A DNA stretch of 22,057 bases from JBEGQX01 sp041180805 (GTDB lineage: Bacteria > Planctomycetota > Planctomycetia > Gemmatales > Gemmataceae). Below the pieces are notes generated by a model. The model ran no database searches. It worked only from the letters and a program-made list of their open reading frames with translations, and was not told the DNA's origin. This document shows positions 16,013 through 22,057 of this stretch, in pieces; the first letter of the stretch is position 1; every line of letters begins with the position of its first letter. The stretch spans positions 1 through 22,057 of the forward strand of contig JBEGQX010000355.1 in assembly GCA_041180805.1 (NCBI GenBank), in the 5' to 3' direction. The translations under genes and the position numbers were made by a program.

Positions 16013-19000
16013 ATGAACCCCATTCATTTTGCACTTCGAAGACCCATCACCATTCTTGTCATGGTGGCTGGAATTATTCTGGCCGGGTTTGTCTGCTTGA
16101 ATCGCATCAAGGTGGATATCTTTCCCTCGTTGAATTTGCCCGTGGTGTATGTCTGCCAGCCTTATGGCGGCATGGACCCCTCGCAGATGGAAGGCCTGAT
16201 CGCCAACTATTACGAATATCACTTCCTTTACATTGGTGGTATTCACCATGTGGAATCGAAGAATGTCCAGGGTGTCTGCCTGATGAAGCTGTTTTTTCAC
16301 CCCGGCACCGACATGGCACAGGCGCTTGCGGAAACTGTTGGCTATGTGAATCGATCCAGGGCTTTCATGCCACCCAACACGGTTCCACCTTTCATCATGC
16401 GCTTTGATACGGGAAGCGTTCCGGTTGGTTACCTGGTTCTTTCCAGCGAGACCAAAACCATCGGGCAAATCCAGGATCAATCACTCTTTAAGATCCGGCC
16501 CATGTTTGCAAGCATCCCGGGCGTGTCAGCCCCACCACCTTTTGGCGGCAACCAGAGAACGGTTGTGGTGCGGGTGATTCCAGAAAAGCTACGCTCGCTT
16601 CGACTTTCACCAGAGGATGTCGTGCAGGCCCTTGCACAGGGAAACAGCATCAGCCCGTCAGGCGCCATCCGGGTAAATGAGAAGATGCCCATGGTTCCGG
16701 TGAATTCCATGGTGGCGCTGCCATCCGAGCTTGGCGGAATCCCCCTCGATAAAAATCGCAGGGTATTCATGCGGGATGTTGTCAGCAGCATCGATGACGC
16801 CAGCGATTTCCCCACTGGTTACGCGTTGGTAAATGGCAAAAGGGCCGTATACATACTGGCAACCAAGCGAGCCGAAGCCAGTTCGCTGGCGGTTGTGAAA
16901 GCCATTCGGGAAAACATTCCCAAAATGCAGGCTGCCTTGCCAGACGATATCAAGGTTCGCTTTGAATTTGATCAATCACCTCTTGTCAGCTCTGCGATGG
17001 AAGGTGTTGCATTTGAAGGATTGTTGGGCGCATTCCTTACAGGTCTGATGGTTCTTCTATTTTTAAGGGACTGGCGCAGTGCGGTCGTGGTGGTGGTAAA
17101 CATACCCATCGCGCTGGTTGCCGCTGTGGTTGGGTTGTACCTTTGCAACCATACCCTGAACCTTATGACCCTGGGTGGCCTGGCGCTGGCGGTGGGCATT
17201 TTGGTGGATGAAGCCACCGTGGAAGTGGAAAACATTCACAGTCAAATGCCACGATTTAAAACCATGGCGCTTGCGGTTATTGCGGGTAATCAACTAACCG
17301 CGGTGCCCCGTTTTTTAGCGATGCTTTGTGTGCTGGCAGCATTCCTTAGCGCCATCTTTCTTCAAGGCGCCGCGCAGGCGTTGTTCCTTCCCATGGCGTT
17401 GGCTGTGGCGTTCTCCATGATCTTTTCTTACCTGCTTTCCAGCACTTTGGTGCCGGTTCTATCGGCTTATTTGTTAAAAGGCAGGCACGAACAGCCTCAT
17501 CATGCGCCTTATTGGTACTTGGGGATGCTGGCATTGGGATTAAGGCTAAGATTGCTGATGGTTCCATCCATGCTGGCATTAGTTTGTTTTCTTGGTTGGG
17601 AATTGACCCGTACCGTGGGAACGGATCTTTTCCCCGAGGTGGACAACCGCCAACTTCAGTTCCGCCTGCGCGCACCAGCGGGAACCCGAATTGAGGAAAC
17701 AGAGGCCATCATGCAGGAAGCACTGCGCTGGATCGACAAAAACGCCGGCGAGGGTAATGTGAACCTTTCACTGGGTTACATCGGTTTGGTTCCCTCCAGC
17801 TATCCCATTAACAGCGTGTATCAATGGATGGGTGGGCCTGAGGAAGGAGTGAAGCGGCTTGGCCTGCGTTCCAAAGGCATTCCGGCCAGGGAACTCCGCA
17901 TGAAAATTCGCGCCGGGCTTGCAGACCACTTGCGCCAATGGACCCAGGATCGCTGGAAGAAATCTGGTTATCTGAAAGAGATCGACCCCGCGCCGGGAGT
18001 GATCGTCTTTTTTGAACCGGCTGATGTGGTGAATGATGTCATGAGCTTTGGTTCCGCAACTCCCATCGAGGTGGTGGTAAGCGGCCCCAAGATGGCGGAT
18101 AACCGAGCCTACGCTTCCAAGCTTCGCAAGATGATGGAGAAGCATCCGCAATTGAAGGATTTGCATTACGGCCAGACGCTGGACTATCCTTCTGTGGAAG
18201 TTCGGATAGATCGGGAGAAAGCAGCATTCAGCGGCGTGGTTGCCGATGATGTCGCCAGGTCGCTGGTGGCAGCCACTTCTTCATCCCGCTTTACGATGCC
18301 AAATTATTGGCGTGACCCTGCCAGTGGCATTGGATATCAGGTTCAAGTGGAGGTACCCCAGGCCATCATGAACTCTGCCGCCGAGATCGAAGCCATTCCC
18401 GTGAAACAGGTGGACAGGGAACAACGCTTACTGCGGGATGTGGCCTCTGTAAAAGAAGGACAGATGCCGGGCGAGGTGGATCGTTACAACATGCGGCGTA
18501 TTGTCAGCCTAAGAGCCAACCTCGAAGGCACAGATTTGGGTACCGCCTCTCGCCTGGTAAACAGCGCCCTCAAGGAAGCAGGGGAAGTTCCCACCGGGGT
18601 TCAGGTGGATGTTCGCGGGCAGATTTCCATTCACAAGGAACTGTTCAGCGGTTTGAACATTGGATTAATGTTCTCGGTACTGACCGTGTTTCTTTTGCTG
18701 CTGGGTTATTTCCAATCGCTACGACTGGCACTGGTTACCATTCTTGGAATCCCGTTTGTTCTATGCGGGGCCATGTTAGCCCTGAAGTTGACCGCCACCA
18801 CTTGGAACTTGCAATCCTTCATGGGAACCATCATGGCGGTGGGTGTTTCCAGTGCAAATGCCATTCTTCTTGTAAGCTTTGCGCGAAAAGCGATGGAAGA
18901 TGGAGCTGCCAATGGCTTGGAAGCTGCACGCACCGCAAGCGCACAGCGATTCCGCGCCATCCTGATGACAGCCTTGGCAATGATCGCCGGCATGATACCC

Positions 19001-19189
19001 ATGGCTCTGGGAAAAACCAGCGCGGGCGAACAGGCCGCCTCCCTGGCGCGTCCGGTGATAGGCGGGTTGATCTTTGGCTTGGTTGCCACTCTGTTAGTAC
19101 TACCGGGATTGTTTGCGATTCTTTTCCCCGGACCATCCAGATTCCGGGTCTCGCTGGCACCAGAACAAGAAACCTCTGATAGAGAATAG
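16013..19189 (+). CDS. RND efflux pump permease (AcrB/HAE-type), full length
   Basis: This 1058-residue inner-membrane exporter is the energy-coupled part of set B and has the usual length for the family. I chose the ATG at 16013 because AGAGGA lies 6 nt upstream and the protein then begins NPIHFALRRPITILVMV, a standard RND start into TM1; the frame runs back to 15947 inside the TolC gene. Twelve membrane segments in two six-helix halves and two large periplasmic porter loops fit the fold. TM4 has ILVDEATVEVENIH, so Asp399 is present and the second acidic residue is Glu400 rather than Asp. TM10 reads GVSSANA, with Ala948 where AcrB has lysine. TM11 has FRAILMTALAMIAGMIPMAL. It is followed after 9 bp by the adaptor gene. 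The substrate is unknown. Confidence 0.95.
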   Translation: MNPIHFALRRPITILVMVAGIILAGFVCLNRIKVDIFPSLNLPVVYVCQPYGGMDPSQMEGLIANYYEYHFLYIGGIHHVESKNVQGVCLMKLFFHPGTDMAQALAETVGYVNRSRAFMPPNTVPPFIMRFDTGSVPVGYLVLSSETKTIGQIQDQSLFKIRPMFASIPGVSAPPPFGGNQRTVVVRVIPEKLRSLRLSPEDVVQALAQGNSISPSGAIRVNEKMPMVPVNSMVALPSELGGIPLDKNRRVFMRDVVSSIDDASDFPTGYALVNGKRAVYILATKRAEASSLAVVKAIRENIPKMQAALPDDIKVRFEFDQSPLVSSAMEGVAFEGLLGAFLTGLMVLLFLRDWRSAVVVVVNIPIALVAAVVGLYLCNHTLNLMTLGGLALAVGILVDEATVEVENIHSQMPRFKTMALAVIAGNQLTAVPRFLAMLCVLAAFLSAIFLQGAAQALFLPMALAVAFSMIFSYLLSSTLVPVLSAYLLKGRHEQPHHAPYWYLGMLALGLRLRLLMVPSMLALVCFLGWELTRTVGTDLFPEVDNRQLQFRLRAPAGTRIEETEAIMQEALRWIDKNAGEGNVNLSLGYIGLVPSSYPINSVYQWMGGPEEGVKRLGLRSKGIPARELRMKIRAGLADHLRQWTQDRWKKSGYLKEIDPAPGVIVFFEPADVVNDVMSFGSATPIEVVVSGPKMADNRAYASKLRKMMEKHPQLKDLHYGQTLDYPSVEVRIDREKAAFSGVVADDVARSLVAATSSSRFTMPNYWRDPASGIGYQVQVEVPQAIMNSAAEIEAIPVKQVDREQRLLRDVASVKEGQMPGEVDRYNMRRIVSLRANLEGTDLGTASRLVNSALKEAGEVPTGVQVDVRGQISIHKELFSGLNIGLMFSVLTVFLLLLGYFQSLRLALVTILGIPFVLCGAMLALKLTATTWNLQSFMGTIMAVGVSSANAILLVSFARKAMEDGAANGLEAARTASAQRFRAILMTALAMIAGMIPMALGKTSAGEQAASLARPVIGGLIFGLVATLLVLPGLFAILFPGPSRFRVSLAPEQETSDRE

Positions 19190-19198
19190 AGGAGAATC

Positions 19199-20593
19199 AT
19201 GAACACCATTCTAAAAATCACCTCTGGCTTGACAGCCCTGCTTGCGTTGATGGCTCTTGGCTGTGCCAGGCCCGAGTCGACCCAGCTTACAACACCAGCA
19301 GCACCAGCCAAAGCGGTGGAAGTGAAACTTGCAAAACCTTCCAGGCAAAACCTGGTTCGAATCATCAGCCAGCCAGCCCAGGTGCTTCCTTATGAGGAAG
19401 CTGTTATACATGCCAAGGTGACTGGGTATGTGCAGCAAGTTTTTGTGGATATCGGAGACAAGGTAAAGGGGCCGGTGCTTGATGCCAATGGAAGCGAACT
19501 TAAACCCGGCAGCAAGCTGATTCGGCTGGATGTGCCGGAACTTATCGAGGATTTGAACCATCGCAAGGCGCTTGAAAAGCTGGCATCCGATGAGGTGGCT
19601 TTGAAGAAAAACATGGAGAAGGTATCGCAGACCCATATCGAATCCGCCCAGGCAAACATGCAGGAAGCCAAGGCAAGCATTCTGCGAACCAATGCCAATC
19701 TGGAACGATGGAAGTCGGAGAACGAACGCATTGCAAAACTGGTATCCGGCAAGGTGTTGGATGAACAGACGGGTGACGAAACGCTGAACCAGTTCAAGTC
19801 GGCCCAATCGCTGCAAGAGGAGACCGCCGCCCGTGTAAAACAGGCCAAGGCAAAACTCGACCGCGCAGAGGCAGAACTGGAACAATCCAAATCGGAAACC
19901 CTGGTGGCGCAATCCAAGTTGATGGTTAGCAAGGCTGAAACCAGGAAAATGGAAGCCATGGTTAGGTATACCCAGATAAACGCCCCTTTTGATGGAATTA
20001 TCACCCAAAGAAAGGTGGACCCCGGTAGGCTTGTGCATGAAGACAGTGCAAACAAAGGCGACGCACTTTTTACCGTCGCCAAAATGGATCCTGTTCGATT
20101 GTTCATTGAGGTGCCAGAACAGGATAGTCCACTGGTACATGATGGAGCCGAGGCAAAGGTTACCCTGCAAGCCTTTTCAGGAAAGGAATTCAGCGGCAAG
20201 GTAACCCGTACTTCCTGGGCTTTGAATATGGCTTCCCGGACTTTGCGCGCGGAAATAGACATCCCCAATAAAGACCTGACCATCCGCCCTGGTATGTTTG
20301 CCAATGCGCGTATTCTTGCAATCCTTCCTGAATGCGTGGTTCTTCCCACCACGGCATTGGTTCGGAGTGCCGATGGTGCCTTTGCCTTCGTGGTGGAAGA
20401 TGGCAAAGCCAAAAGAGTGGATGTAAGGCTGGGCAGGGTTGAGGGAGACCTTGCCGAAGTTACCGGCATGCGCGCCAACCCGGCGGAAACCACCTGGCAG
20501 GAAGTACCCCTGACCATGGAATTTATCGCCAGCGGAGCCACTACCCTTGCCCCGGGGCAGGCCGTGATGACTGCCAAGCCGGATTTGAAGTAA
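19199..20593 (+). CDS. RND efflux periplasmic adaptor (membrane fusion protein), lipoprotein (set B)
   Basis: This 464-residue adaptor completes set B. The N-terminal signal ends at ALGC (Cys22), an acceptable if not ideal lipobox. The first half of the lipoyl domain is VTGYVQQVFVDIGDKVKG followed by an insertion (PVLDANGSELKPGS) not found in the set A adaptor, then LIRLDVPELIEDL. A long Ala/Glu/Lys/Gln helical hairpin spans about residues 118-255. The second lipoyl half is INAPFDGIITQRKVDPGRLV, then the barrel (VRLFIEVPEQD) and the conserved TSWALNMASRTLRAEIDIPN and IRPGMFANARIL. The ATG follows GAGGAGA with ideal spacing, 9 bp after the permease stop. It is a clear paralogue of 687-2057. 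The operon appears to end here; 87 bp separate it from the Fae-like gene. Confidence 0.94.
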   Translation: MNTILKITSGLTALLALMALGCARPESTQLTTPAAPAKAVEVKLAKPSRQNLVRIISQPAQVLPYEEAVIHAKVTGYVQQVFVDIGDKVKGPVLDANGSELKPGSKLIRLDVPELIEDLNHRKALEKLASDEVALKKNMEKVSQTHIESAQANMQEAKASILRTNANLERWKSENERIAKLVSGKVLDEQTGDETLNQFKSAQSLQEETAARVKQAKAKLDRAEAELEQSKSETLVAQSKLMVSKAETRKMEAMVRYTQINAPFDGIITQRKVDPGRLVHEDSANKGDALFTVAKMDPVRLFIEVPEQDSPLVHDGAEAKVTLQAFSGKEFSGKVTRTSWALNMASRTLRAEIDIPNKDLTIRPGMFANARILAILPECVVLPTTALVRSADGAFAFVVEDGKAKRVDVRLGRVEGDLAEVTGMRANPAETTWQEVPLTMEFIASGATTLAPGQAVMTAKPDLK

Positions 20594-20680
20594 TTCCAAA
20601 GCCCATTTTTCCTTTGTTTAGAGGGGTTTGAACCAGTAAAACACCCATGTCTGGATCTTTAATCCTCATGGAGTTTTCAC

Positions 20681-21250
20681 ATGGCTCAGAAAAAATCTTC
20701 GAAGAAAATCGTGCTCCGCACAGGCGAAGCCCTGGTGGAGGGCGACATTGACTACCTCTGCGCGGAACCGGAAATCGTAATCGGCGAACTAGATGGCCCG
20801 GTTGGTATCGCCATCGCCAACCTGATTGGTGACCAGGTAAAAGGCCACACCAAGGTTTATGCAATTCTAAACAGCGATTGCCAGGTAAAGCCTGCCACTG
20901 TGATGGTTAGCAAGGTTACCGTAAATTCGGCCCGCTACACCAACATTCTCATGGGAACGGTACAGGCGGCAATCGCCCATGGCGTTCTTGATGCGGTCCG
21001 CGAAGGAATTATCCCGAAGAAAAAGGCCGAAGATCTGGGAATCATCTATTCCGTGTGGCTAGACCCGAACATCCTGAATGTTCCCACCAAGGAAGTTAAC
21101 CACAAGGCACTTTTCGATGTGCACCGTGAAGCCACCACCAAGGTAATTCGCAAGGCCATGAACGGCGAACCCGGCATCGACTGGCTGCTAAAAAACCAGG
21201 ACAAGGTGGAGCATTATTTCCATCAACTGGGTGTGGAAGGCAAACTGTAA
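20681..21250 (+). CDS. Formaldehyde-activating enzyme (Fae) homologue, divergent active site
   Basis: This 189-residue protein is a relative of Fae, which in methylotrophs condenses formaldehyde with tetrahydromethanopterin in the cytoplasm. Family landmarks in order are GEALVEGD (residues 15-22), EIVIGELDGPVGIAIAN, KPATVMVSKVTVNSARYTN, LDAVREGIIPKKKAEDLGI and EATTKVIRKAMNGEPGIDW. Where classical Fae has AHIDLIIG, with a histidine thought to be catalytic, this protein has AEPEIVIG (Glu29 in place of His), and the later QHG element is not kept either. It has an N-terminal Lys/Ser extension and is somewhat longer than typical Fae (about 170 aa). It may therefore be a paralogue with another role in C1 or pterin metabolism. 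GGAG lies 7 nt before the ATG. A hairpin follows the stop. No other C1 gene is in the window. Confidence 0.87.
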   Translation: MAQKKSSKKIVLRTGEALVEGDIDYLCAEPEIVIGELDGPVGIAIANLIGDQVKGHTKVYAILNSDCQVKPATVMVSKVTVNSARYTNILMGTVQAAIAHGVLDAVREGIIPKKKAEDLGIIYSVWLDPNILNVPTKEVNHKALFDVHREATTKVIRKAMNGEPGIDWLLKNQDKVEHYFHQLGVEGKL

Positions 21251-21257
21251 TTTTTGT

Positions 21258-21281
21258 GGGGTGGGTATCAACCCACCCTTT
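21258..21281 (+). terminator. Hairpin after the Fae-like gene, terminator or attenuator
   Basis: GGGTGGGT (21259-21266), a four-base ATCA loop, then ACCCACCC (21271-21278) make a perfect, very GC-rich 8-bp stem, extendable by a G-T pair, followed by TTTGCTT. It begins 8 nt after the Fae-like stop and ends about 40 nt before the next gene. The T tract is short, so termination may be partial, letting some transcription into the membrane-protein gene; it may also protect the 3' end of the message. Confidence 0.6.
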
Positions 21282-21322
21282 GCTTCCACCACACATCCTT
21301 TAAACATCAGCAAAGGGCTTGC

Positions 21323-21934
21323 ATGTCCGAAGTGCCTCAGGCAGCAACTGAAACGCGGTCCCCACTGGGTTTACCCCAAGGCAGCGTGCGGGCGTTGCTT
21401 ACCCTGCTGATCCTGAGTGTGGTATTGCATGAAATGATCATGGGCCGTGAAGTCGATATTCTCTGGAATGAGACCCTGTTGATTGCCCTGGCCCATTATT
21501 TTTCACGCAGAAGGTTCATGAACATTCCTCCCGAGGCAGTTCCAAGGCTGCAACAGGAGGGACTCTTGCCGCCGGAAACCCGGCCACTATATCTGCCCAC
21601 GGGTTTCATCCGTGGCATCATCGTGCTGGCTTTTGTGGGAACCGGATTTTACCTCTACAAACTTGGCAGATTGTTCAACCCCGAGGTAACACCCATTCTG
21701 GGGGCGGTGGCTTCGTATGTACTTGGAATGTTCATCAACTGGGTGCTGGGGTTCATCTGGAAGCCGGGCAAAAGCATCTTTATGGAAAAACTTCAGGACC
21801 TGCAGGCGTTGCTGGTTTTGATCACCCTGGCAAGCACCGCGGCCATCTTTTTCATCCATGGGCCGGCTGGCCTTCCCAACTGGCTAAGGCATGTCGCGCT
21901 GTTTCTAAGCCTTTATTATTTTGGCGCCAGGTAA
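21323..21934 (+). CDS. Multi-pass membrane protein with threefold internal repeat, unknown function
   Basis: This 203-residue protein is not a family I can name. I chose the ATG at 21323 (MSEVPQ) with AAAGGG 5 nt upstream; the frame extends to a TTG at 21254 inside the hairpin region. It has about six hydrophobic segments arranged as three pairs. The first helices of the first two pairs share an LPxGxxR entry (GLPQGSVRALLTLLIL and LPTGFIRGIIVLAF); the third is LQALLVLITLAST. The second helices also resemble one another (LLIALAHYFSRR, LGAVASYVLGMF, VALFLSLYYFGAR). The LPxGSVRALL and YYFGxR motifs are reminiscent of short planctomycete membrane proteins containing one such pair. No catalytic or transport motif is visible. 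Its stop directly abuts that of a probable convergent gene. Confidence 0.8.
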   Translation: MSEVPQAATETRSPLGLPQGSVRALLTLLILSVVLHEMIMGREVDILWNETLLIALAHYFSRRRFMNIPPEAVPRLQQEGLLPPETRPLYLPTGFIRGIIVLAFVGTGFYLYKLGRLFNPEVTPILGAVASYVLGMFINWVLGFIWKPGKSIFMEKLQDLQALLVLITLASTAAIFFIHGPAGLPNWLRHVALFLSLYYFGAR

Positions 21935-22057
21935 CTATCCGGGGCCGTCCGGAGTATTTTTAAGGGTGATGGCAGCCTGTTCCGGTGGAACTGGGTTAAT
22001 GTAAAATCCGGTTCCCCATTCGAAACCCGCGACCCTGGTAAGCCTTGGAATGATCTC
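21935..22057 (-). CDS. Probable 3' end of a convergent gene, unknown product (cut by window edge)
   Basis: On the minus strand a frame is open from the window edge for 40 codons and ends in TAG at 21937-21935, directly next to the TAA of the membrane-protein gene. The peptide includes RVAGFEWGTGFYINPVPPEQ and ends TLKNTPDGPG. The composition is protein-like, and a stop-to-stop abutment like this also occurs at 2057/2058 between two certain genes. The fragment is too short to identify a family, so this is a moderate-confidence call. Confidence 0.45.
   Translation of the reverse strand, partial: EIIPRLTRVAGFEWGTGFYINPVPPEQAAITLKNTPDGPG

Noticed and set aside
18706..19365. A 219-codon minus-strand open frame over the permease B end
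   Set aside because: It is antisense to TM8-TM12 of a well-supported permease and crosses into the adaptor gene; no independent evidence.
19211..20170. A 319-codon minus-strand open frame
   Set aside because: It overlaps the same adaptor gene in antisense. The Phe/His/Gln/Leu-rich composition is not protein-like.
19390..20577. A 395-codon minus-strand open frame
   Set aside because: It is antisense to the adaptor B gene, which has full family motifs and a strong ribosome-binding site. The Ser/Ala-rich peptide looks like a reverse-frame artefact.
1..22057. CRISPR arrays, insertion sequences, tRNA or rRNA genes, phage genes
   Set aside because: No regularly spaced repeats, transposase motifs, terminal inverted repeats, or tRNA/rRNA-like segments were seen on reading the sequence; no computational scan was run.

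Overview
The window looks like a chromosomal segment of a planctomycete (Planctomycetota, possibly the Gemmata/Zavarzinella side of the phylum). The signs are family-level: a 990-residue PVC-type propeller/HEAT/heme-binding CxxCH protein, a DUF1559 prepilin-like protein with an H-X9-DG type C-terminus followed by a small lipoprotein, a secreted type I sulfatase beside Gfo/Idh/MocA and xylose-isomerase-like TIM-barrel genes, and a formaldehyde-activating-enzyme (Fae) relative. Base composition looks intermediate (about half GC). I see no rRNA, tRNA, CRISPR array, insertion sequence or phage gene. No stretch over 300 bases lacks a gene.

Layout. (1) 1-3716: end of an RND efflux permease, its overlapping membrane-fusion lipoprotein, and a convergent TolC-type outer-membrane protein: efflux set A, cut by the window edge. 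(2) 3874-12010: a minus-strand block read right to left. It encodes the heme-binding dehydrogenase-like protein, a cytosolic-looking TIM-barrel isomerase, a HigB/HigA-type toxin-antitoxin pair, a Gfo/Idh/MocA oxidoreductase, a secreted sulfatase and a Tat-exported TIM-barrel isomerase. Apart from the toxin-antitoxin pair this reads as a carbohydrate (probably sulfated sugar) catabolic cluster. (3) 12117-14230: a DUF1559 prepilin-like protein and a small lipoprotein on the plus strand, facing a secreted HEAT-repeat protein on the minus strand. (4) 14431-20593: a complete plus-strand RND operon, TolC-permease-adaptor (efflux set B), whose parts resemble set A. (5) 20681-22057: a Fae-like protein, a hairpin, a multi-pass membrane protein with internal repeats, and the likely 3' end of a convergent minus-strand gene.

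How the genes work together. Each RND permease would pair with its adaptor and a TolC-like channel to span both membranes. The sulfatase, Tat-exported isomerase and heme protein would act outside the cytoplasm, while the Gfo/Idh/MocA enzyme and the second isomerase would act inside. The toxin-antitoxin genes interrupt this block and appear to carry their own promoter. A 30-bp perfect palindrome covers that promoter's -10 element and spacer and half of its -35 element, and transcription would be predicted to begin on the toxin's GTG start codon.

Most notable points: the operator-promoter architecture of the toxin-antitoxin pair; a Fae homologue without the histidine expected in its active site; two related RND systems about 10 kb apart, both lacking the transmembrane lysine of AcrB-type pumps; and a threefold repeated membrane protein.
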